A stretch of DNA of 6,417 bases from contig JASLIR010000386.1 in NCBI GenBank assembly GCA_030152125.1, positions 1 through 6,417 on the forward strand, written 5' to 3'. Positions within the stretch are counted from its first letter, which is position 1. Every line of letters begins with the position of its first letter. The DNA is from Alkanindiges sp. Lineage in GTDB: Bacteria; Pseudomonadota; Gammaproteobacteria; Pseudomonadales; Moraxellaceae. The notes beneath the pieces are model-generated. The model searched no databases and was not told where the DNA came from. It saw nothing but the letters and a program-made list of their open reading frames with translations. Of the stretch, positions 1 to 6,266 are shown one piece after another. Made by a program: the position numbers and the translations under genes.

Positions 1-1
1 G

Positions 2-1813
2 CGCATGGTGCGTTCCGAAACCGGTTCTGCCGGAGTCATGTTTACCCTGGATACCGAATCCGGCTTCCGCGATGTAGTGTTTATTACTGCATCTTATGGC
101 CTGGGCGAAATGGTGGTACAGGGTGCGGTAAACCCGGATGAATTTTACCTGTCCAAGCCACTGCTGGAAAAGAACAAGCTGGCTGTGGTACGCCGTAACC
201 TGGGTAGCAAGCACCAGAAAATGATTTATGGCGAGAGTGGCGAAACCGGCCATTCTACCGTCATCGTGGATGTTGAAAAGACTGAACGCCAGCAGTTTGC
301 CCTAAATGACCATGAGCTGACTGAACTGGCCAAACAAGCGCTGATTATTGAAAAACACTATGGCAACCCGATGGACATCGAGTGGGCCAAAGATGGTGAC
401 GATGGCAAGCTGTACATTGTTCAGGCACGCCCTGAAACTGTAAAAAGTCGCCAGAATGTTGGCACCATGGAACGCTACCTGCTAAAACAGAAAGGCAAGG
501 TACTGGTGGAAGGTCGTTCCATTGGCCAGCGCATTGGTTCCGGCAAGGTACGCATTGTGCACTCCATCAAGGAGATGGATAAAGTACAGCCAGGTGATGT
601 GCTGGTATCCGACATGACTGACCCGGACTGGGAACCAGTGATGAAACGCGCCTCTGCGATTATTACCAACCGTGGTGGGCGTACCTGTCACGCGGCAATT
701 ATTGCCCGTGAGCTGGGTGTACCTGCCATCGTAGGTTCTGGTAACGCCACCGAGGTACTGGATGAAGGCATTGATGTCACCGTTTCCTGTGCCGAAGGTG
801 ATACCGGTTTTGTATACGAAGGTGCCCTGGACTTTGAAATCCAGCGTAACTCCATCCACTCCATGCCTCCACTGCCATTCAAGATCATGATGAACGTGGG
901 CAACCCGGACCGGGCCTTTGACTTTGCGCAAATTCCGAATCAGGGTATTGGCCTGGCGCGTCTGGAATTCATTATCAACCGCATGATCGGTGTGCATCCT
1001 AAAGCCTTACTGAATGTAGAAAGCCTGCCGCGTGAAACCCGTGCTGCAGTACTGGCGCGGACTGCCGGTTATGCCTCTCCTATCGATTTTTATGTGGAAA
1101 AACTGGTGGAAGGTATTTCTACCCTTGCTGCTGCCTTTGCTGACAAGCCAGTGATTGTGCGTATGTCCGATTTTAAATCGAACGAATATGCCAACCTGAT
1201 TGGCGGCAAGCTGTACGAGCCGGAAGAAGAAAACCCGATGCTGGGCTTCCGTGGTGCCAGCCGTTATGTATCGGACAACTTCCGTGACTGCTTTGAGCTG
1301 GAATGCCGTGCCCTGAAAAAAGTACGTGATGAAATGGGCCTGACCAATGTCAAGATCATGATTCCGTTTGTGCGTACCGTGGGTGAAGCTGCCCGTGTCA
1401 TTGAGCTGCTGGCAGCCAATGGCCTGCGCCGTGGCGAAAATGGCCTGGAAGTGATCATGATGTGTGAGCTGCCAACCAATGCCCTACTGGCGGAAAAGTT
1501 CCTGGAACACTTTGATGGCTTCTCCATTGGTTCCAACGACCTGACACAGTTAACCCTGGGTCTGGACCGTGACTCCGGTATTGTATCCCACCTGTTTGAC
1601 GAGCGTGATGAAGCAGTTAAAACCCTACTGTCGATGGCCATTCAAACCTGTCGTAAGGCAGGCAAATACATTGGTATCTGTGGTCAGGGTCCATCCGATC
1701 ACCCGGACCTGGCACGCTGGTTAATGGAACAGGGCATTGACTCGGTATCCCTGAACCCGGATTCTGTGCTGGAAACCTGGTTCTTCCTGGCGGAAGATCA
1801 GGCCAAGCACTGA
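2..1813 (+). CDS. ppsA: Phosphoenolpyruvate synthase (pyruvate, water dikinase), 5'-truncated by window edge
   Basis: The enzyme converts pyruvate, ATP and water to phosphoenolpyruvate, AMP and phosphate, the entry step of gluconeogenesis from three-carbon acids, in the cytoplasm. About 603 residues are visible. Against the usual ~790, roughly 190 N-terminal residues lie outside the window, and the ATG at 5 is an internal methionine. Numbering from that Met: the rest of the ATP-binding domain occupies about 1-145 (ending [11 protein letters not shown]). The swivelling phosphohistidine domain has [18 protein letters not shown], with the phospho-acceptor His at 229. The C-terminal PEP/pyruvate TIM barrel runs from about 295 to 597 and contains [11 protein letters not shown] (385-395), MCELPTNAL (486-494), SIGSNDLTQ (507-515) and the catalytic Cys559 in [12 protein letters not shown]. 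All key residues visible are intact. The family is certain; the start and any promoter are not visible. A strong terminator follows 71 bases after the stop codon. Confidence 0.97.
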   Translation, partial: RMVRSETGSAGVMFTLDTESGFRDVVFITASYGLGEMVVQGAVNPDEFYLSKPLLEKNKLAVVRRNLGSKHQKMIYGESGETGHSTVIVDVEKTERQQFALNDHELTELAKQALIIEKHYGNPMDIEWAKDGDDGKLYIVQARPETVKSRQNVGTMERYLLKQKGKVLVEGRSIGQRIGSGKVRIVHSIKEMDKVQPGDVLVSDMTDPDWEPVMKRASAIITNRGGRTCHAAIIARELGVPAIVGSGNATEVLDEGIDVTVSCAEGDTGFVYEGALDFEIQRNSIHSMPPLPFKIMMNVGNPDRAFDFAQIPNQGIGLARLEFIINRMIGVHPKALLNVESLPRETRAAVLARTAGYASPIDFYVEKLVEGISTLAAAFADKPVIVRMSDFKSNEYANLIGGKLYEPEEENPMLGFRGASRYVSDNFRDCFELECRALKKVRDEMGLTNVKIMIPFVRTVGEAARVIELLAANGLRRGENGLEVIMMCELPTNALLAEKFLEHFDGFSIGSNDLTQLTLGLDRDSGIVSHLFDERDEAVKTLLSMAIQTCRKAGKYIGICGQGPSDHPDLARWLMEQGIDSVSLNPDSVLETWFFLAEDQAKH

Positions 1814-1884
1814 GCTAAAAAATAATGCGATATAGGCCAGCCGTCACTGCATTGCAAACGTGTTGGCATATTGTGTAGATACAC

Positions 1885-1916
1885 ACAAAAGACCCATTCC
1901 CATGGGTCTTTTGTTT
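1885..1916 (+). terminator. Intrinsic terminator of ppsA (probably bidirectional)
   Basis: The sequence ACAAAAGACCCAT (1885-1897) pairs perfectly with ATGGGTCTTTTGT (1902-1914) around the four-base loop TCCC. The descending arm ends in TCTTTTGTTT, giving the U-rich tail, and the ascending arm carries the matching A-rich stretch, so the element could also work on the other strand. It lies between the ppsA stop and the next plus-strand gene and should separate their transcription. A small hairpin, TGTGT-AGAT-ACACA, sits immediately before it (1872-1885) and shares base 1885, so the two cannot both be fully formed. Confidence 0.9.
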
Positions 1917-1952
1917 AAAATAAGCCTATAACATTATTGGGATTTTTAAATA

Positions 1953-2756
1953 ATGCAAATCTATTTAGCACGTAACAACCAGCAGGCAGGCCCCTACACA
2001 CTGGAGCAACTGAATCAAATGCTGGCTACTGGGCAAGTGCTTCTGGATGATTTAGTCTGGCATGAAGGCATGCCGGAATGGAAGAAACTGGGTGAATTAA
2101 CCGGTGGTGAATTATTTTACAGCCCTCAGGGCATTGAACCCCTAGCCACGGCCATTCCAGTTAACCTGAATAAAAGCTGGGCAGACCACGCAAAGCCGGT
2201 ATCAAGCACGCAAGATGTGGAGCTGGCCCCGATAGAAAAGCGTTTTATTGCCAAGGCCATTGACATCATTTTAATCTGGTTGCCGCTCAGTATCATTTTA
2301 CTGTCTTTCCTGTCGCCGGCACAAATTGCAAAGCTGGAAAAAATTCAGGGCGGAGCGGCCATGCCATCTCCCCAGCAACAGCAGCAAGTAACCGAACTGC
2401 TGACCTCCCTGCCCGAGCAAACATTTTTTGCCCTGGGTGTCTACATGCTGGGTTATTACCTGCTGCAGGCATTCTTACTGAAAAAAAGCGGGCAAACCAT
2501 TGGCAAAAAGGCGCTGGGTATTCGTATTGTTGATGAAGAAACAGGTAAAAAAACCACCCTGCTACGTAGCTTCATCATTCGCAGCCTGGCTTTTATTGTG
2601 CTGGCCAATCTGTTTTCCATGTTTGGCGCAAACGGCCTGATTATGTATCTCATTGACTATGCCTTTGTATTTAGCCAGCGCCGCCAAACCCTGCATGACC
2701 GTCTGGCTAGAACCATCGTGGTGACTGCCAAACCGGAACAACTGACGGAAAAATAA
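1953..2756 (+). CDS. GYF_2 (DUF4339) domain - RDD family integral membrane protein
   Basis: The protein has 267 residues. Residues 1-50 match the GYF_2/DUF4339 pattern: an opening YLARNNQQAGPYTLEQL, then VWHEGMPEWKKL, with the typical GP-Y and W..GM..W positions; this domain is thought to bind peptides or proteins. A polar linker follows (about 55-92). The RDD domain begins at KRFIAKAID (96-104), with the Arg and Asp that give the family its name. Membrane segments lie near 103-120, 157-176, 206-224 and 226-242. RDD hallmarks GQTIGKKALGIRIVD (180-194) and RQTLHDRLARTIVV (244-257) are present. A Q/P-rich loop (138-145) separates the first two segments. The start is supported because the domain begins at the first residue; the ribosome site is weak (GGGA at 1939-1942, 10 bases upstream). 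The cellular role of this architecture is not established, and the neighbours give no clear clue. Confidence 0.9.
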   Translation: MQIYLARNNQQAGPYTLEQLNQMLATGQVLLDDLVWHEGMPEWKKLGELTGGELFYSPQGIEPLATAIPVNLNKSWADHAKPVSSTQDVELAPIEKRFIAKAIDIILIWLPLSIILLSFLSPAQIAKLEKIQGGAAMPSPQQQQQVTELLTSLPEQTFFALGVYMLGYYLLQAFLLKKSGQTIGKKALGIRIVDEETGKKTTLLRSFIIRSLAFIVLANLFSMFGANGLIMYLIDYAFVFSQRRQTLHDRLARTIVVTAKPEQLTEK

Positions 2757-2772
2757 TATTTCACGTCCTCCT

Positions 2773-2841
2773 CCTTAGGGTTTGTTGACAGTTTTTTTGC
2801 ACCTGCATCTGGATTATCAACAAACTCTAGCCCCCCTAAGG
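2773..2841. repeat. Bulged inverted repeat with two possible pairings
   Basis: CCTTAGGG (2773-2780) followed directly by TTTGTTGA (2781-2788) is mirrored by TCAACAAA (2817-2824) and CCCTAAGG (2834-2841), with nine extra bases (2825-2833) inserted in the right half. As RNA, 2776-2788 can instead form a continuous 13-pair helix with 2817-2829 that includes one G-U pair. The outer arm therefore has two competing partners. The loop contains a run of seven T (2792-2798). It could be an operator, a leader RNA fold or a small mobile or REP-like repeat; the sequence alone does not decide. Confidence 0.7.
2786..2801 (+). promoter_or_regulatory. Possible sigma-54-like promoter for nasT-nasS (weak match)
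   Basis: TGACAGTTTTTTTGCA has the spacing of the sigma-54 pattern TGGCAC-N5-TTGCA. The -12 part is perfect, but the -24 part reads TGACAG, so the normally near-invariant GG is GA. The same place contains a perfect sigma-70 -35 hexamer TTGACA (2785-2790), but no good -10 hexamer follows at 16-18 bases; the nearest is GATTAT (2812-2817) at 21 bases. Either reading is tentative. Nitrogen control by sigma-54 would suit nasTS. Confidence 0.2.
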
Positions 2842-2869
2842 CATGATTCTTGCTTATGAAATTTCAAGA

Positions 2870-2931
2870 TATGCTTTTTAACAGCACCAAATATATGAAA
2901 AAGACATACGTTATTTGACGTATGCTTTTTA
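2870..2931 (+). repeat. 11-base direct repeat TATGCTTTTTA
   Basis: Identical copies of TATGCTTTTTA lie at 2870-2880 and 2921-2931, 51 bases apart start to start. The segment between them contains AAAAAG-A-CATA (2898-2908), which is complementary to both copies apart from one bulged A (2904). Only one copy can pair with it at a time. Confidence 0.75.
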
Positions 2932-2947
2932 TGTGGGCATGGTGCTG
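2882..2947 (+). promoter_or_regulatory. Large imperfect hairpin in the nasT leader, terminator/antiterminator-like
   Basis: The outer arms CAGCACCA (2882-2889) and TGGTGCTG (2940-2947) are perfectly complementary. After an internal loop, AAAAAG (2898-2903) pairs with CTTTTT (2925-2930), and past a bulged A, CATACGT (2905-2911) pairs with ACGTATG (2918-2924) around the six-base loop TATTTG. The inner stem ending in CTTTTT resembles a weak intrinsic terminator. The upstream direct-repeat copy (2870-2880) could capture the left arm instead, giving a mutually exclusive fold. The loop lacks the A at position 1 and G at position 4 expected of ANTAR-binding hexaloops, so direct NasT binding is not supported by motif. 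Confidence 0.55.
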
Positions 2948-3070
2948 CCGGAAGCAGGCAGGCGCAATGTATCTATTTTACTGAAATTAAAGGCAAAGTT
3001 GCCAGATGTTATGGATACAGGCGTTAAGCAGTACGAAACATCAAAGACGCTGAATCGTGCATTTTTTTAA
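2939..3070 (+). CDS. Doubtful 43-residue open reading frame
   Basis: An ATG at 2939 opens a frame ending at TAA 3068-3070. The product begins MVLPEAGRRNVSILLKLKAK, is rather basic and could form helices. The frame is open back to 2882 without another ATG. There is no good ribosome site before 2939 (GTGGG lies only a few bases upstream), its start overlaps the right arm of the large hairpin, and I recognise no family. It may be chance, a leader peptide or a gene remnant; chance is most likely. Confidence 0.15.
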   Translation: MVLPEAGRRNVSILLKLKAKLPDVMDTGVKQYETSKTLNRAFF

Positions 3071-3110
3071 AGCTAGCCCCACCATATTGGTGCCGCCAGT
3101 TGGAGAAATC

Positions 3111-3698
3111 ATGCCTTTGCGCATTATATTGGTTGACGATGATCAGAAACGCTCAGCCTTTCTAACCGCCAGTTTAGTTGAATCCCATTATGCTGTTGTT
3201 GCACAGCTGACCGCACAGGACAACCTGCTGGCAGTTGTAGAACAGCTGGAAGCAGATGTGGTACTGGTAGATATGGACAGCCCGGCACGTGACATGCTGG
3301 AAAACTGTGCCTCCATGACCGCCAAGGCACCACATCCCATTGTTTTATTTACCAAACAGTCTGACCCTGAAACGATTGCCAGTGCAGTCAATGCCGGTGT
3401 GACCGCCTATATTGTAGATGGTATTGATACCACGCGCTTAAAACCCATTCTGGACGTTGCCATTGCCCAGTTTAAACAGCACCAGAAACTGCTGGCTGAC
3501 CTGGACGACACCCGTACCCGACTGGCTGACCGCCGCGATATTGACCGGGCTAAAGCCATTTTAATGCGGGTGCGGCAACTGGATGAAAATGCAGCCTATG
3601 CACTACTAAGGCGCAATGCCATGACCAAGCGTATTACCTTGGGCGAAGCCGCACGCATTGTACTGGCTGCCGCAGAATTACTGGATCAGGGAGAATAA
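3111..3698 (+). CDS. nasT: NasT-type nitrate-responsive antiterminator (pseudo-receiver + ANTAR)
   Basis: The 195-residue cytoplasmic regulator binds leader RNA and prevents termination ahead of nitrate/nitrite assimilation genes when released by NasS (established for the family in other proteobacteria). The receiver domain covers about 1-120: ILVDDD (6-11), VLVDMDSP (51-58, candidate Asp54), LFTK (79-82). The lysine usual in true receivers is replaced in AYIVDGID (99-106), as in NasT/AmiR relatives, so phosphorylation control is unlikely. A helical, coiled-coil-like linker (about 120-143) leads to the ANTAR RNA-binding domain (about 138-191) with DRAKAILMR, ENAAYALLRRNAM and the final LGEAARIVLAAAELL. 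The ATG at 3111 is chosen because GGAG (3102-3105) lies five bases upstream and the domain begins at once; an in-frame GTG at 3057 would add 18 unrelated residues. It is four bases upstream of nasS. Confidence 0.93.
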   Translation: MPLRIILVDDDQKRSAFLTASLVESHYAVVAQLTAQDNLLAVVEQLEADVVLVDMDSPARDMLENCASMTAKAPHPIVLFTKQSDPETIASAVNAGVTAYIVDGIDTTRLKPILDVAIAQFKQHQKLLADLDDTRTRLADRRDIDRAKAILMRVRQLDENAAYALLRRNAMTKRITLGEAARIVLAAAELLDQGE

Positions 3699-3702
3699 CA
3701 AG

Positions 3703-4863
3703 ATGTCATCTTTGGAAAAAAGCAGCCTGGAAAAAAATAGCCTGACCATTGGCATTATGCCCCTGCTGGATTCGGCCCCGATTGTATGGGCCTGGCACCG
3801 GGGATTTTTTAAGGAACATGGGCTGGATGTTGAATTAATCCGTGAGGTGTCATGGGCCAGCCTGCGTGACCGGCTGGCTTATGATGCACTGGATGCCGCC
3901 CAATGCCTTGCCCCCATGATTCTTGCTGCTAATCTGGGCGCGGATCAGGTCGGGGTGCCCTTTGTTAGTGCATTAACCCTGTCAGAAAACTGGTCTGCCA
4001 TTACCCTGGCCAAACCGCTGGCTCACAAGCTTGGCATTAGTCCGCAGATGCGCCCTGCGGAGTCGGCACAGCGCATGCTTGATTACTTACAGTCCGGGCA
4101 ACGTTTAAGACTGGCACATGTGTTCCAGTTTTCCATGCACAACTATTTGCTGCATGAATGGCTGTCTTTAGCAGGCTTAAGCCAGGATATGGCCAATCTG
4201 GAGTTCCAGACCGTTACACCGTCCAGAATGCTGGATCGCCTGCAGGTACAGGCCATCGATGGTTTTTGTGTGGGTGAGCCATGGAATACGGTAGCAACCT
4301 CGCAAGGCATTGGAACCGTGGTGACCAATGCACATGCCTTATGCCCAGATGGCGCTGATAAAGTAGTCGGTGTTACCAGAAAATGGGCCACACAGCATCC
4401 ACACACCCATCGCGCCATGATCACTGCCATTATGAAGGCACAGCAGGAATTAAGTTCCGGCAACCACTATGGTGAACTGGTTAAGCTAATGGATGAGCTT
4501 GGCATCCTGAAATTACCGGAGTCCTGGCTAAGTGCCGCCCTGGAAGGTGCCAGTACCGGCGCTCCGGCCCCATTTTTATCCGGCTTGCAGGCACGTCCGC
4601 GCGCCAATGATTATGCATGGGTGGCCCTACAGATGCTGCGCTGGGGACAATGGCAATTGCCACTGAATGTGGCAGCATTGGCAGTACAAAACTGTGACCT
4701 AGCTTGTTTCGATGATGCCTGGCAGGCACTGAACCCGAAAACTGATCAATTGCAGCCAAATAGCCCACAACAACCGGATTACCTGGACGGCCATATCGCG
4801 ATAGAATACTTGCTGGAAAAAGGCTTAAATGCCGAGCAGGTACGACAACTGATCCAGCTGTGA
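3703..4863 (+). CDS. nasS: NasS nitrate/nitrite sensor, NrtA/CmpA-like periplasmic-binding fold without signal peptide
   Basis: This 386-residue protein resembles nitrate-transport binding proteins (NrtA family) but starts with the polar MSSLEKSSLEKNSLTIG and has no signal peptide or lipobox, so it should stay in the cytoplasm. NasS holds NasT inactive without nitrate or nitrite and releases it on ligand binding (family knowledge). Visible family motifs are MPLLDSAPIVWAWHRGFF (19-36), VSWASLRDRLAYDALDAAQC (49-68), HNYLLHEWLSLAG (146-158), DGFCVGEPWN (186-195) and the C-terminal DYLDGHIAIEYL (359-370). The ATG at 3703 has AGGGAGA (3688-3694) eight bases upstream and follows nasT by four bases, so translational coupling is likely; an in-frame TTG at 3658 inside nasT is less plausible. 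Its TGA stop abuts the stop of the opposing modC. No nitrate reductase or transporter gene follows in this window, contrary to many nasST loci. Confidence 0.92.
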   Translation: MSSLEKSSLEKNSLTIGIMPLLDSAPIVWAWHRGFFKEHGLDVELIREVSWASLRDRLAYDALDAAQCLAPMILAANLGADQVGVPFVSALTLSENWSAITLAKPLAHKLGISPQMRPAESAQRMLDYLQSGQRLRLAHVFQFSMHNYLLHEWLSLAGLSQDMANLEFQTVTPSRMLDRLQVQAIDGFCVGEPWNTVATSQGIGTVVTNAHALCPDGADKVVGVTRKWATQHPHTHRAMITAIMKAQQELSSGNHYGELVKLMDELGILKLPESWLSAALEGASTGAPAPFLSGLQARPRANDYAWVALQMLRWGQWQLPLNVAALAVQNCDLACFDDAWQALNPKTDQLQPNSPQQPDYLDGHIAIEYLLEKGLNAEQVRQLIQL

Positions 4864-4868
4864 TCAGT
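4848..4868. other. Palindromic junction of convergent stop codons (nasS / modC)
   Basis: The nasS stop TGA (4861-4863) and the modC stop TGA on the other strand (4864-4866) sit back to back as TGATCA. Around them ACTGATC (4848-4854) pairs with GATCAGT (4862-4868) across a seven-base loop. No T-run follows on either strand, so this is not a standard intrinsic terminator. Confidence 0.6.
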
Positions 4869-5508
4869 CCAGCGCCAACAAACAGCCATCCTGCATATGA
4901 CGAATATCAGCCTGCAAAAACTTTAACTCTGCAGGCTGATGCGTTACATAAATCATCGGGATACGTGTTTCATCGCGAATGCGCAACAGAAAAGGTAAAA
5001 TTTGCGCCTTTAAGCGCTGATCCAGTGCCGCTAGCGGCTCGTCCAGCAGCAATAATTGCGGCGAGTATAAAATGGCACGTCCCAGTGCAACCCGCTGTTT
5101 TTCCCCGCCGGATAACTGCCCGACTTTACGCTGGATCAGGGGCTGTATTTCCAGCAAATCTATCACTTGTTGCAGCTCAAATCTTCTTTTTTCAACAGCA
5201 ATGTGCCGGTAGCCATACAGCAGGTTTTGCTGCACATTCATATGCGGGAATAATTGCCCATCCTGAAATACCAGACCAATATGGCGCTGATGGCTGGGCA
5301 GGCAAAGTTTAGCTTTGGCATCAAACAGGGTTTGTTTATTAAAGTGAATATAGCCCTGTTGCGGCTTTAGCAGACCAGTTACAGCCTTTAATAAGGTACT
5401 CTTACCCGAACCGGAAGGCCCCAGAATACCTGTAACAGCCTGTTCGCAGCTTAAGGCTACGTTTAGCTTAAATTGCGCGCGCTGATACTGAATGTCACAA
5501 CTCAGCAT
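4864..5508 (-). CDS. modC: Molybdate ABC transporter ATP-binding protein, short form without TOBE/Mop domain
   Basis: This is the ATPase that powers molybdate import with ModB and ModA at the inner membrane. In 214 residues it has a complete nucleotide-binding domain: Walker A GPSGSGKST (30-38), Q-loop Gln82 in VFQDGQLFPHM, signature LSGGEKQRVALGRA (132-145), Walker B LLLLDEP (152-158), D-loop ALD and switch His190 in VTHQ. The FQDGQLFPHMNV and QLSGGEKQRVALGRA stretches are typical of ModC. Most ModC proteins have about 350 residues with C-terminal TOBE/Mop domains that bind oxyanion; here the protein ends soon after HMQDG. The opposing nasS gene starts directly beyond the stop, and no continuing reading frame or disrupted remnant is visible. 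The ATG overlaps the end of modB by 14 bases and has no good ribosome site, suggesting translational coupling. It could be a related tungstate or sulfate-type ATPase, but the modA-modB context argues for molybdate. Confidence 0.9.
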   Translation of the reverse strand: MLSCDIQYQRAQFKLNVALSCEQAVTGILGPSGSGKSTLLKAVTGLLKPQQGYIHFNKQTLFDAKAKLCLPSHQRHIGLVFQDGQLFPHMNVQQNLLYGYRHIAVEKRRFELQQVIDLLEIQPLIQRKVGQLSGGEKQRVALGRAILYSPQLLLLDEPLAALDQRLKAQILPFLLRIRDETRIPMIYVTHQPAELKFLQADIRHMQDGCLLALD

Positions 5509-6205
5509 GTGAAGGTGTTCCTATTTTTTGCTGGTAGCGTTGCATCACATAATAATTAGCCATTAGCGCGGCCAGCGCCAGCGTGATGGACAGCATGACC
5601 AGCCGCAGCGCAGCCTGTTCGCCATCCGGTTGCTGGATAAAGGAATATAAGGCCAGTGGGATAGTCTGGGTTTCGCCGGGAATATTGCCCACAAAAGTCA
5701 TGGTAGCACCAAACTCGCCCAGGCTACGGCTAAAGCACAGCACGCTGCCTATCATAATGCCTGGTAATGATAGCGGTAAGCTGATACTCAAAAACACCTG
5801 CCAGGGTTTGGCGCCTAAAGTGGCAGCAGCCTGTTCTAGGCGATGATCTATCAGTTGAAATGCCAGCCGGATGGGCTGCACCATCAGTGGAAATGCCATT
5901 ACCATGGAGGCCAGCACAGCCCCTTTCCAGTTAAAGGCCAGCCGAATAGCAAAGTGTTCTAACAGCCATGCGCCAACCACACCCTGTGTGCCAAAAGTAA
6001 CCAGCAATAAATAGCCCAGCACCACGGGCGGCAAGACCATGGGTAACTGCAATAAAGCCTCTACAATAAACTTGCCGCGAAAATAATAACGCGCCATAAC
6101 CCATGCCAAAGCCACCGCTAAAGGCAAACAGATAACGGTGGCCCAGGCAGCTACCTGAGCGGACAAAGACAGTGCATCCAGTTCTTGTGCACTAAAATGG
6201 AGCAT
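5495..6205 (-). CDS. modB: Molybdate ABC transporter permease
   Basis: This 236-residue inner-membrane permease forms the molybdate channel as a dimer. Hydrophobic segments lie near 16-38, 48-72, 92-115, 138-160 and 200-222, giving the five-helix plan usual for ModB, and the length is typical (about 225-235). LPMVLPPVVLGYLLL (54-68) is a strong ModB signature. The cytoplasmic coupling loop with the EAA-type motif, EQAAATLGAKPWQVF (124-138) followed by ISLPLSLPGI (141-150), contacts ModC. SRSLGEFGATMTFVGNIPG (159-177) and QTIPLALYSFIQ (180-191) are further family blocks. On the minus strand GGTGAGAG precedes the ATG by six bases, a good ribosome site. The gap to the upstream modA is 61 bases without a visible terminator, and the 3' end overlaps modC by 14 bases, so modABC is very probably one operon. 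Confidence 0.95.
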   Translation of the reverse strand: MLHFSAQELDALSLSAQVAAWATVICLPLAVALAWVMARYYFRGKFIVEALLQLPMVLPPVVLGYLLLVTFGTQGVVGAWLLEHFAIRLAFNWKGAVLASMVMAFPLMVQPIRLAFQLIDHRLEQAAATLGAKPWQVFLSISLPLSLPGIMIGSVLCFSRSLGEFGATMTFVGNIPGETQTIPLALYSFIQQPDGEQAALRLVMLSITLALAALMANYYVMQRYQQKIGTPSHAEL

Positions 6206-6266
6206 TACTTACTCTCACCAGATGCAATGCCTCATCTTATAGCAACTTTTGTTATTATCAGCAGCA
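6206..6266 (-). other. modA-modB intergenic spacer
   Basis: The 61 bases between modA and modB are AT-rich and contain the modB ribosome site (plus-strand positions 6212-6219). I see no terminator hairpin and no convincing promoter, consistent with cotranscription. Confidence 0.5.

Larger units (their letters stand above)
2757..3110. other. 354-base intergenic region upstream of nasT with inverted and direct repeats
   Basis: No convincing gene is present between the RDD-protein stop and the nasT start. The stretch is AT-richer than the flanking genes and contains a bulged inverted repeat (2773-2841), an 11-base direct repeat (2870-2880 and 2921-2931), a large imperfect hairpin (2882-2947), a small hairpin CACCA-TAT-TGGTG (3080-3092) just before the nasT ribosome site, and one doubtful 43-codon open frame (2939-3070). 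It must contain the promoter and leader of nasT-nasS. No obvious U-tailed terminator follows the RDD gene, so read-through into nasT cannot be excluded. Confidence 0.8.

Noticed and set aside
482..997. Minus-strand open frame of 171 codons inside ppsA
   Set aside because: It is a codon-bias shadow of the conserved ppsA coding strand, with no ribosome site and no recognisable domain.
2856..2918. 20-residue open frame starting MKFQDMLFNS
   Set aside because: No ribosome site at usable distance and no resemblance to known leader peptides; expected by chance in AT-rich DNA.
2905..2924. Hairpin CATACGT-TATTTG-ACGTATG as an ANTAR (NasT) binding site
   Set aside because: The hexaloop lacks A at position 1 and G at position 4, and I found no adjacent second hairpin with such a loop.
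3057..3110. Longer nasT starting at GTG 3057
   Set aside because: The extra 18 residues are not part of the receiver fold, and the GGAG ribosome site is positioned for the ATG at 3111.
3658..3702. Longer nasS starting at TTG 3658 inside nasT
   Set aside because: The ATG at 3703 has a strong ribosome site (AGGGAGA) eight bases upstream, and the extra 15 residues are out-of-frame nasT sequence.
4848..4868. Bidirectional intrinsic terminator between nasS and modC
   Set aside because: The seven-pair stem is not followed by a T-run on either strand, so it does not meet the pattern.
4860..5312. Plus-strand open frame of 150 codons
   Set aside because: It lies wholly opposite modC, whose ATPase motifs are intact; its translation is low-complexity and matches no family.
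5583..5846. Plus-strand open frame of 87 codons
   Set aside because: It lies entirely antisense to modB conserved blocks and has no support of its own.
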